A stretch of 64,000 bases of DNA. It comes from Gracilariopsis chorda (taxonomy: Eukaryota > Rhodophyta > Florideophyceae > Gracilariales > Gracilariaceae). The stretch spans positions 1-64,000 of the forward strand of contig NBIV01000050.1 in NCBI GenBank assembly GCA_003194525.1. Direction: 5' to 3'. The notes under the pieces are model-generated. The model was not told where the DNA came from and did not search any database. It saw nothing but the letters and a program-made list of their open reading frames with translations. The stretch's first letter is position 1, and every line of letters starts with the position of its first letter. The position numbers were made by a program, and so were the translations under genes. Positions 31,070-39,058 of this stretch are shown here, piece by piece.

Positions 31070-31957
31070 ATGAAGATCTACAACGCAGGGAATCAAAAGA
31101 AACTTCAAGAAATCAATATCTGGGACTCAACTTGTGAAAGAAACCCATTGTACAAAAGCCTTTCTGAATGGGCGTCGGAGATACCTGAGATATGTTTCTC
31201 TACGTTTGGGGAACCAAATTCTTGGTGTTTAGACATTCTGACCATTGCAAATAATGCCATACGCTTCGAGTTGAACGACATGTATGAAATGCATCGAGCT
31301 ATGGCTCTTCTAAAGCAGCAACTCACCTTTCATGACGTCAAGCTCGCCACGCTCTGGTTCAGGACCATGTGGAAATTTATGACGAGAAACCTCCTTCAGT
31401 GGCACGGGGACGTACTTCTTCCGTGGGTTGAATCTCGTGTCTCGAAAACTCCTTCGTCTAACGAAACAATTACAACATTGAAAAGGCGTCGTGGAATGCT
31501 CGAAATCATGTCTAATGCGGCGTGCTCAATACAATCTCTTGTGTCTCGCAATGTTTCCACTGAAGCAGATGGTTTGCTTGTGCAATGCAACTTAGCGAAA
31601 TGCATCAAAAACGTCAATGAGCTAGGAGAGCGCGTTCTTGAATACCTACGGAACTGCGAAGTTCTGCTTGCTCCTCTTCTGATTGGAGCCGGAGTTAGCC
31701 AGGAAGAAAAAGATCGCGTAATTCAGGATCTTCTACTCAATATTCTTCAGACAGGACGTGAAAGCATGGAGATTCCTATACTTCTTTCATGGATGCCAAT
31801 TCTAACAAAGAAGGCCTTCATCAAATCTTTCTTGAAAGATAGTAAGCTCCGTCCCATTTCTTTGGCAAAGTATAACGAATGGCAAGAAAGCGAGTTCGAA
31901 GCACGTCACAGAGATATTGTTCGATGGATGGGCAATCGGGCTAGGGGATTGCAGTGA
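31070..31957 (+). CDS. Hemerythrin-like helical protein, ligand residues mostly absent
   Basis: 295 residues from ATG at 31070 (MKIYNAGNQK). It appears all-helical. Two segments recall hemerythrin-like proteins of other eukaryotes: NNAIRFELNDMYEMHRAM and LLQWHGDVLLPWVESR, with the second resembling the HxxxE..LFPW part of hemerythrin helices. Most expected iron-binding histidines are missing, for example Asn where helix 1 would have His, so it may not bind di-iron. The stop codon lies two bases from the stop of the convergent methyltransferase gene, so transcripts must overlap. The family call is tentative; otherwise it is an unknown soluble protein without signal peptide. Confidence 0.4.
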   Translation: MKIYNAGNQKKLQEINIWDSTCERNPLYKSLSEWASEIPEICFSTFGEPNSWCLDILTIANNAIRFELNDMYEMHRAMALLKQQLTFHDVKLATLWFRTMWKFMTRNLLQWHGDVLLPWVESRVSKTPSSNETITTLKRRRGMLEIMSNAACSIQSLVSRNVSTEADGLLVQCNLAKCIKNVNELGERVLEYLRNCEVLLAPLLIGAGVSQEEKDRVIQDLLLNILQTGRESMEIPILLSWMPILTKKAFIKSFLKDSKLRPISLAKYNEWQESEFEARHRDIVRWMGNRARGLQ

Positions 31958-31959
31958 TG

Positions 31960-33276
31960 TCAATTCCAAGCAGCAATTGCCTGATTTCTCACACTCACAG
32001 ACTCGGGCCATACACGCATAGTTCGCACTGTATGAAATTGTTCTTCAAGTCTGGCGGCTCTATCAAGAACGATAGCCATTTCAAGAATTTCCCCAGCAAC
32101 AGCTCTCGGAACTGACAAAGCTCGCACTGCGCGGTAGTCGACAGCTGCAGCTTCCATCCTCTCTCCCGCCTCTTCTTCAGATAAACGTAAGTTGATTTGA
32201 TGAATCTCTGCAATCTTTTCTGATACATACTTCAAACCATGCTTAAATGCATGACGAGACAATCCATGAACTTCATCTCCGTGCTTAAAGTGTAGCCCAT
32301 GATCCCCCAATAGCTTCCGTAGTGCATATCTAGTAACACGTCCCTGTGTGCTGGTTTGAGAAGCATTTCTTGATCTGTTTGTAACACCAAGAAGACGCCT
32401 CTCCGTCTTTAATAGTTTCAGCAACTGCTTATCTTGTACGACAACGTCTGAAAGCGGATAGCGAAATGGCAAAGCAGGCCTTAGCTTTTGTAGACAACAT
32501 GAAACCAGAAACACAGCGGAAACGCCACTCTGAACTGCTTTCTCAATTAATTGATCACCAAGACTACCACATGCATGTAATCCAACAAGCATATCGTTCG
32601 TTCCAATTTGGACGTCCTCCCTGGGCGTGCCGATACAAGCCTGGTGCCAACTCAGATTAGGAATATCACTGTACAGTTTCTTTGACGTTCGGAGTAAATC
32701 GCTGTCCCGGTCTATGGCCAGTATTGGAAGTCCAAGCTTCTCTCCAAAATTTGCAGAAAGATGAGAGTGACCCGCACCCATATCAACGATGCGTTCGATA
32801 CTATCAGATCTCATCTGTGAAATGATAGTTTGTGTACACTTTGTGACGACTGCTATTTGATGACGTTTTGCAGATCGGATTCGGGTTCGTGGGAGCCCTT
32901 TCTGTGGGTGGAGCGCTACGCTTTGCTGATATTCATCAACTGCAAAATCTTGGCATGCCCCTGGGAAGAACTGCGAAAGATTGAAGGCCAGACTTGCCAA
33001 ACAGCGAAGATACGGAGGTGCATCTCCTCCGAGCAAAGTCTCAGTAGCCCCATGGGTTTCAATGTGATGCAAGACTGGATCCGAGAGGTTTTTCAAGTAC
33101 TCCTCTACCTTGTGATCAAAGATTGAGGGTGCTTTTGGGACATACACACGATTCCTAAGTAGGGAACATAATGATTCAACATGTGGAGCGATAATCTCTA
33201 AGCCCTTGGAGGGCGGTGGCGTCGGCAAAATGAATGAATACGGGGAGGAATGACTGTGAAAGACGGAACGCACCAT
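31960..33276 (-). CDS. METTL25/RRNAD1-like methyltransferase
   Basis: 438 residues from ATG at 33276 (MVRSVFHSHS). The N-terminal half is helical. The SAM-binding Rossmann region begins near 160: VDMGAGHSHLS is motif I and LAIDRD closes the second strand. KRHQI just before it, LVGLHACGSLG after it and SCCLQKL further on are the hallmarks of the METTL25/RRNAD1 family. The C-terminus (HGLSRHAFKHGLKYV) carries helices typical of these proteins. The reaction and substrate of this branch are not settled; relatives have been linked to protein or RNA methylation. A non-ATG extension to 33312 exists but a stop lies just upstream, so the ATG is preferred. Convergent with the hemerythrin-like gene. Confidence 0.75.
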   Translation of the reverse strand: MVRSVFHSHSSPYSFILPTPPPSKGLEIIAPHVESLCSLLRNRVYVPKAPSIFDHKVEEYLKNLSDPVLHHIETHGATETLLGGDAPPYLRCLASLAFNLSQFFPGACQDFAVDEYQQSVALHPQKGLPRTRIRSAKRHQIAVVTKCTQTIISQMRSDSIERIVDMGAGHSHLSANFGEKLGLPILAIDRDSDLLRTSKKLYSDIPNLSWHQACIGTPREDVQIGTNDMLVGLHACGSLGDQLIEKAVQSGVSAVFLVSCCLQKLRPALPFRYPLSDVVVQDKQLLKLLKTERRLLGVTNRSRNASQTSTQGRVTRYALRKLLGDHGLHFKHGDEVHGLSRHAFKHGLKYVSEKIAEIHQINLRLSEEEAGERMEAAAVDYRAVRALSVPRAVAGEILEMAIVLDRAARLEEQFHTVRTMRVWPESVSVRNQAIAAWN

Positions 33277-34157
33277 TCTGGTGCCTTGCTCCTTCGTAAC
33301 CTTGTTTGACAAATAATTCTAGTTCCTGACAAGTTCTAACCCTTCAACCGTTTGCAGATCGTCAGGCGGCTACCAAGAACTGTTATAGATCTAAGAGTAA
33401 TTCTTGTAAAGCACCTGGACACAGCTTAGCCCGCCCGGTTTTGGCTAAAGATATAGGCCTAACAATAATTCCCAGGACACGATTAGGCGTTCTGAAGTTC
33501 GAACTGCTTTTGTGAACGGACTGACTGTGGCCGCTCATTGGAACGAGCCACAGGGTCCACACACTAGCCTCATGGAGGTAGTATAAATAAACTGAACGTT
33601 CTCACTCCCCCAAGGAGAATGAAAAAGGGGGAGCGACAACCGCTACAGCTTTCGCGGAGATCTTTCACTGCTAAAATCTTGTATTCAGGAGATTCAGGAT
33701 TTCCTCAAATAGCGAAAGATGTGATATGAGTGACGGACACCTGCAGCTCTGCACGCTGTACTGTAGAACAAGGGAAACCCATATCAGAATACGCTTGTGA
33801 CTTTGAAATTGGTTTGAACTTGTTTCATTTAAGACTTGTGAAATTGTACCATACAGCAATGTATTCGGCTGGCGTTAAATGTTAGCGGGGGGGTCAGCTC
33901 AGCCCGAAGGGCTGAGCCACAGTTTACTGTGGTCACTTTCCCATCTATTTGGGCAACAGACTACCAAATGCTAGCCAAATTTTGTAAGTGTGCTTCACAA
34001 TGTTCAATTGTGCCATCACCGAGCTTCATGGTTGGAATGTCCTAGAAGAGCACTCTTCCTGAGCGCATTCCAGACTAGAAAGCATGGAACCCAAACTCGG
34101 AGCAGACTCACCGGTAAGCATTTTGTATCATTCTCAATATTGGTAGTACAATATTCC
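33277..34157. other. Intergenic, with two adjacent hairpins
   Basis: No gene recognised. The only clear structure is the hairpin pair at 33898-33933, listed separately. Confidence 0.4.
33898..33933. other. Two back-to-back perfect hairpins
   Basis: GCTCAGCCC-gaa-GGGCTGAGC (9-bp stem, 33898-33918) is followed directly by CCACAG-ttta-CTGTGG (6-bp stem, 33918-33933), sharing one base. A run of seven G lies just upstream. It could be a structured RNA, a terminator-like element or a small mobile-element end; nothing nearby decides. Confidence 0.5.
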
Positions 34158-34535
34158 TCAGCGGTACGAGCACCATCCCTTGATATTCGCTATCGGATAA
34201 TCTCCCTGAACGCTTTCTTGTGCTTGCCGCTGGATTCCGTACCTGATAAGCAAAACGGTTTCGAGGCGAGTGCGACTCCTGGACTTTTCTAGTCGGTCAA
34301 AGTCATCAAGCGTTCTAGGAAGGTCAAAACGGAGATATTCTCCGAAGCTCGCGTCTGATCCCGCCAAGTACACTTTTGTCCGATTAATTTGTTGTTCGCA
34401 TCAAGAACTTGTGCAACACAAAGCCGAAAACCAATTGCGATACGCCGGAAGTCTGTCTTGGTGTGTTTGCCCGGATTGCCAAGGACTAGCCACTTTTTTG
34501 AGTCTAAGGAGAGTTAGTAGACCTACTGAACCTTG
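34158..34535 (-). pseudogene. Unrecognised coding-like stretch in two frames
   Basis: Minus strand. LSLDSKKWLVLGNPGKH, TKTDFRRIAIGFRLC and VLDANNKLIGQK run in one frame to about 34385. They are followed at once in another frame by VYLAGSDASFGEYLRF, then LVLLIRYGIQRQ-like sequence (ETVLLIRYGIQRQAQ) and DYPIANIKGWCSYR before a stop. Upstream of the first part, the sequence CTACTAAC followed by TCTCCTTAG looks like a branch site and 3' splice site, so a spliced gene is possible. The frame change would then need another intron or marks a broken gene. I do not recognise the family. It lies divergently from the PPPDE-PUL gene. Confidence 0.25.
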
Positions 34536-34565
34536 CTGCATCTCATCACTTTTTTCTCTTTCGGC

Positions 34566-35879
34566 ATGACCACAGTCACACTACATGTCTATGACCTGTC
34601 ACAGGGTATGGCCCGTCAGCTTTCATCTGCATTTCTTGGGCGACAAATAGATGGGATATGGCATACAGGAATTGAAGTGTACGGCAGAGAGTATTATTTT
34701 GGGGGAGGAATATGCTCAGATGCTCCAAATCAGACCCCATATGGAACCCCCTACTCGGTAGAGTCACTCGGATCAACGTCTAAAACAAAGGAGGAGTTCC
34801 TCACTTTCCTTGGTTCAATTTGTCGACAGTTTTCACTAGAAAGCTACCACCTTTTGGAGAACAACTGCAATAACTTTTCTGATGCGTGCTCCATGTTTCT
34901 TCTCGACAAGCACATTCCGCAGTACATTCTTGACCTACCTGCAGAGGCAATGAATTCTCCCTTAGGTCCAATGATCAGACCAATAATTGATCAGATGCAG
35001 GCAGTTGTAAGGAACCAAAGTGCTGGTCATGAAGAGGTTTTCAACGTGCCACGGAATGAGCGAATACCACAATCCCAAAACAGCGCAAATATCACCACTG
35101 TGGCTCGCGAGGAAACCTCAATTGACCAAGTATCTGACGTAAAGCGATACTGGAGATCTCCAGTATTGCTGAGTAAGGCTAACCGGAGGGCGATCAGGAA
35201 TAAGCTGAATCAGTTTGATTCGTCGTTCCCCGTGGACAGTGATCCTCCTTTTAGCAAAGTTCTGTCGGCCTCACGAACATGGTCCGTTGATAAGGTCTTC
35301 CCACTCCTTGACTACCTAAGGCTGTACGTACTTGAGGACAGTGACTATGCTTCAACTGTCGCTAAGGACTTAGCATCTTTTTTTGAACGGTTCGTCGCTG
35401 CAGATGATACCCGAGACAGTGCCTGTATGATGACGTTGAGAATAGCAGTCAATATGTTTGCGCATAAGTCTTCTACGGCCATTATTTGCGAAGCGGGCGT
35501 TAGTAAGGTCGCCATTGTAACACTATGTGCGGCTCTCGAAAGCACGAATCCGCAAGTAAGGAAAACTGCAGCCTTACTTGCGCTTAACTATGTCGGTGCT
35601 GCGAAAAGGTACCCGGACGTACGAAAGCTTGATGAAGATGACACCGTGATGTTTTTGTACTCAGCCGTTATGCGCTTGAACGCCGATCCCACCCCTAATT
35701 CAGACGAAGCTACACCGCTCATGCAGGCTTTGGCAATCCTTGCCGATGGGAGCGAAGATGCAAAGGGATGCATATCTGCGTTTGAGTTAAACATGAATCT
35801 GTACTTCAAAAAGGAAAGCTGTCCAGATGATGACACTAGAACAGCAGCGGAGCGCCTATCTAGGATTTTGTCTGCGTAA
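34566..35879 (+). CDS. PPPDE (DeSI-type) peptidase fused to a PUL domain
   Basis: 437 residues from ATG at 34566 (MTTVTLHVYDLSQGMARQLS). The PPPDE domain covers about 1-145: His33 in GIWHTGIEVYGREYYFGGG and Cys101 in LENNCNNFSDACS form the expected catalytic dyad of DeSI/PPPDE cysteine peptidases, which remove SUMO or ubiquitin. From about 225 to the end the helical repeats (FPLLDYLRLYV, NPQVRKTAALLALNY) fit a PUL domain, which in PLAP/Ufd3/Lub1 binds Cdc48/p97. Fungal relatives often carry thioredoxin between the two; I see none here. The fusion suggests deSUMOylation or deubiquitination coupled to Cdc48, which is inference. It is a single exon. Confidence 0.8.
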   Translation: MTTVTLHVYDLSQGMARQLSSAFLGRQIDGIWHTGIEVYGREYYFGGGICSDAPNQTPYGTPYSVESLGSTSKTKEEFLTFLGSICRQFSLESYHLLENNCNNFSDACSMFLLDKHIPQYILDLPAEAMNSPLGPMIRPIIDQMQAVVRNQSAGHEEVFNVPRNERIPQSQNSANITTVAREETSIDQVSDVKRYWRSPVLLSKANRRAIRNKLNQFDSSFPVDSDPPFSKVLSASRTWSVDKVFPLLDYLRLYVLEDSDYASTVAKDLASFFERFVAADDTRDSACMMTLRIAVNMFAHKSSTAIICEAGVSKVAIVTLCAALESTNPQVRKTAALLALNYVGAAKRYPDVRKLDEDDTVMFLYSAVMRLNADPTPNSDEATPLMQALAILADGSEDAKGCISAFELNMNLYFKKESCPDDDTRTAAERLSRILSA

Positions 35880-36441
35880 TGAGTTACTACTTGCGGCTTA
35901 GTAATTAACCGATTCCGGGAATGCGTGGTTCACGAAATTCCAGTCGTATTTAACTTATAGGCATCTAAGGGTTGAGGATTAAAAGCAGATCTGGAATTCT
36001 CGCCGATAAATATAGAGTTGGAGTTATGTGTTGGAGCAAGCCGGTAGTAGTGCATAAGAGGCAATTAAGGATTGCGCGTGTTGTTGTAGATTCCTTTGCT
36101 TCGTTTTTCTGTCTCCCAGTACGCGAACTTGTGTATAAAGGTGTGCGAACTGTATAAAACCGAACCTTAGGTGTGTGAAAGGGGTCATGCAAGCAAGCTG
36201 GGAATTAGATCGAGATCGTGCACGAATCGAAACTCGTTTCATCAATGCTTGCACCCTGTACGCAAGCGTTACCTTTCATTCAACAACGACTTCACCCAAC
36301 CCTTTCTTGTTAGTTCTCCCATCGAGGCAGAGTAAGCTGTCGAATACAACACGATACCAACAGTGCTAAAATGGGTGAACCAACAAGAAAGGGTTCTCCT
36401 CTGAAACATCAGAAAATGCAAAAAGGATTCTTGAAGCGGAC

Positions 36442-36717
36442 GCTATGCGCATTCGTCTTGAAAAAAGAAGCCATCGTGCTCCAGTCGTTGGTAAAGAAAA
36501 GAACATTCTCAACCTGGCTACGGTATGTCCTCTGCCCTTGCGAAAGGGTTACAAGGATAGATACAACGATCTTTCTTATTAGGTCGGCTACGGAGAAAAG
36601 CTCCGTGTTGGGCTGGGTTCTTTGGCGAAAGAAGGACGCACATGGGCTGCTATCTACGGCAGCCCATTCGCCCATGGACAGACAACGCCTCAACAAGGGA
36701 CGGCTGGATCACTTTGA
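36442..36717 (+). CDS. Candidate small spliced gene of unknown function
   Basis: An open frame (SSETSENAKRILEADAMRIR, then LEKRSHRAPVVGKEKNILNL) runs into GTATGT at 36523. It resumes in the same frame after TTATTAG at 36582 (VGYGEKLRVGLGSLAKEG), ending at TGA 36715-36717. The implied intron is 60 nt with canonical ends and a pyrimidine-rich 3' end. With ATG at 36442 the product is 71 residues, but coding-like sequence extends upstream to about 36379, so an earlier exon may hold the true start. A second, unspliced frame (36371-36847) competes but has poorer composition. I recognise no family. Confidence 0.35.
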
Positions 36718-37038
36718 CTTCCGTGGCTCCGTGAAATTTTGGAAAAATTCTTGTTTCGTGTGTGATGTGAATCTATTAAGTCTACTCTTCGTCGAACAGC
36801 CGTTTCAGGGTCAGACTGTCAAACGTGTCGCGCCAGGCAGCGTTTAGAGCACCGTGCCTGCGTAATGTAATGCGCTGAAAACCAAGGTCGGGGAAGGAAG
36901 CTTAGCTTCGCTGTCGTGGACAAACTGCTCCAGTAGAGCTCAGATCGACAACATTTCCTCTACTATGCTGTCATTTTGAACAGCTTGAAGTTTGAAAACG
37001 GCTGCTACACTTCTACTTCTTTTATCTTTTACGCCAAG

Positions 37039-38487
37039 ATGCGTCCCGCTTTATTGGTTTTCCTGTTGTTGTCCGCTCTTCTAGGTTTTGCCTTAGCTAA
37101 CTATGGTCGCGTAGAAAAGGATGTCGGTCCTCCCGAAGAATTCTCAAACTTGGATTCTGAGAAATTAGTAGATGATGCCGACATTCCAGCAGATGACGAA
37201 GCTCTGGAAAACGTCGAGAAGGAGAGCCAAGAATTGGCAGAGAAACTCAAAGAGATGGAGCAACTCAGAAGTCGCATCAAGTCCAAGAATGAACTTCTCA
37301 AGCGAGTCCAAAGCCTGCGAACTAAACTTAACGACACCGTGAAGCTTGAAGAGGAGGCTAAGGAGCAAGAAGAAAAGGTCGAAGAAAGTGTCACTAAGTC
37401 TATGAAGAAGAACAATGAGACATACGATGAAAAAGAGCATATCGCTGATCAAAGGCGGAAAATAGAGCAAAGAACACAGAAAGTGGTAGAAGAGGAGAAG
37501 AAGTTCGAGGTGGAACTGGCGCGTGTTGAAGAGGAACGCAAGAGAAAGGAAGCCGATGAAAAGGAGCTGCAACTTGAACAAGAACGGCTAGTGAAAGAGG
37601 TGAACGCACTTGTATCGCAGTTTAAGGATCACGGCATGCACACATGGTTGGAACAGAACGTCAAAAGGTTCCCCCCTGTTATTCGTGAAACAATACTGAA
37701 GTCCAGTGCCGTCTTAAACCCTGTCTTGGATGGTGTCGAAGGAGTTGCTGAGATTAACGAGCAACTTACCAATGAGACCACAGAAGCAATCACTCAATAT
37801 CTTCCTGCTATCAAGAATAGTCCCTTTTACACCGGGCTTATTTTCTACATCATTCTGTTGTGTCCGCTTGTCGCGGTGATTTGGCTCGTCATGAAGGTCC
37901 GTGCTCGTCTTTCGCTGATGACGATCGAACACTATTTGATAGCCATCAACATGTACTTCGGAATTCTGAGCCTTGCTTGTGCCGTTATGACGATGCTCGG
38001 CAAGACTGACATCCTGATCGTATTCAGGCATCGTGCGCAACGTCTTGCTGAGTCCTTTATGATACTACATGGATTTTTGTTCATTTTACATCTTGTTCTG
38101 CATGGGATTACTGCGTATGTATCCGGATCACGAAAGGATTTTGCGCAGTATATCGGTATATCATTCGTTGGGCTGCACTTTTTCACGAATGCCTACAAAC
38201 GAACGATTCTTGATCAAGATCCAAACATAGGGGCTCCTGCTTACATCGTATATGCGACCTTCTTCCTGTACACTTTGTATGACCGAGGTGTGCATATACT
38301 CGAGGCTGCTGTCAAGGACGACAAAGCAAATGCAGCAGCTTTTCGGACCTATGCAGGGTCTTCCTCTCAGAATCTGCCTGTAACCACCGCCTCCAAAGAG
38401 AAACGAGATACAACAGTGTATTTTGCCGGCTTGCCAGTCTTCAACGGTCCAGCTCAAATGTCACTAGACGATGCTAAGAACATTTAA
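37039..38487 (+). CDS. Secretory-pathway coiled-coil membrane protein, paralogue 1
   Basis: 482 residues from ATG at 37039 (MRPALLVFLLLSALLGFALA), a clear signal peptide with cleavage likely before NYGRV. Residues about 55-200 are a charged Glu/Lys-rich coiled coil. A conserved block follows, HGMHTWLEQNVKRFPPVIRE then ILKSSAVLNPVLDG. After it come about five hydrophobic segments, for example GLIFYIILLCPLVAVIWLVM and FMILHGFLFILHLVLHG. The C-terminal 60 residues are hydrophilic. The predicted topology is a lumenal or extracellular coiled coil anchored by a multi-pass membrane domain. The next gene at 39059 has the same plan. I do not recognise a named family. The open frame upstream of this ATG has no in-frame ATG within the signal-peptide context. 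Confidence 0.75.
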   Translation: MRPALLVFLLLSALLGFALANYGRVEKDVGPPEEFSNLDSEKLVDDADIPADDEALENVEKESQELAEKLKEMEQLRSRIKSKNELLKRVQSLRTKLNDTVKLEEEAKEQEEKVEESVTKSMKKNNETYDEKEHIADQRRKIEQRTQKVVEEEKKFEVELARVEEERKRKEADEKELQLEQERLVKEVNALVSQFKDHGMHTWLEQNVKRFPPVIRETILKSSAVLNPVLDGVEGVAEINEQLTNETTEAITQYLPAIKNSPFYTGLIFYIILLCPLVAVIWLVMKVRARLSLMTIEHYLIAINMYFGILSLACAVMTMLGKTDILIVFRHRAQRLAESFMILHGFLFILHLVLHGITAYVSGSRKDFAQYIGISFVGLHFFTNAYKRTILDQDPNIGAPAYIVYATFFLYTLYDRGVHILEAAVKDDKANAAAFRTYAGSSSQNLPVTTASKEKRDTTVYFAGLPVFNGPAQMSLDDAKNI

Positions 38488-39058
38488 TGCCATGCCCAAT
38501 ACATGCATTCGGACCTCTATCAAGGGCTCATTCGAAACTTGCTTGATGGACTGAATTGAAACAAGGGTACGTCGACATCAAGCATGTCTTGCGCGTTCTG
38601 AGCTGGATACGCAAGTTTTGTACTATTGAGTCAAAGGGATGTCAGAGACAGATCAAATCATATTTACCCTCGAATGCAGCACCGATAATCTCCACGGCGG
38701 ATTGCAGCTTTCACATGCCAATAATTTATCAGAAGACACTGTCTTGCGGTTATATCCTCTCACGAGGCGCGCGCACTGATGATAACTCTATTAATGACAA
38801 CTACAGTGTACTAATAATGGGATAGCTGAGTTGTACTGGTACCGGATTCAATTCGAACCGCCCATGTCGCATTTCGTCAATTCGACCAGGCCACACACAG
38901 CGTAGGGTTAGCAGCGAATATGACTCAAGTTCCGTCACTTTGAGACGTCAATATCATAGAGGAGTAAACATATATGCTTTTCTTCCCCGCTGATCGTATT
39001 CTCTTCCCTCAGGTGACCCGAGCGTACCTTCAGACCCCGCGACTGACCACGAAGAGGA
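38488..39058. other. Intergenic between tandem paralogues
   Basis: 571 bp, AT-richer than the flanking genes. No further gene recognised. Confidence 0.4.

Noticed and set aside
36698-36715. GGCTGGATCACTT resembles the 3' end of small-subunit rRNA
   Set aside because: No upstream rRNA sequence; it lies inside a candidate coding exon.
38845-38865. TTCGAA-like T-arm of a possible tRNA on the minus strand
   Set aside because: The flanking bases do not pair into a T-stem and no acceptor stem or anticodon arm is found.
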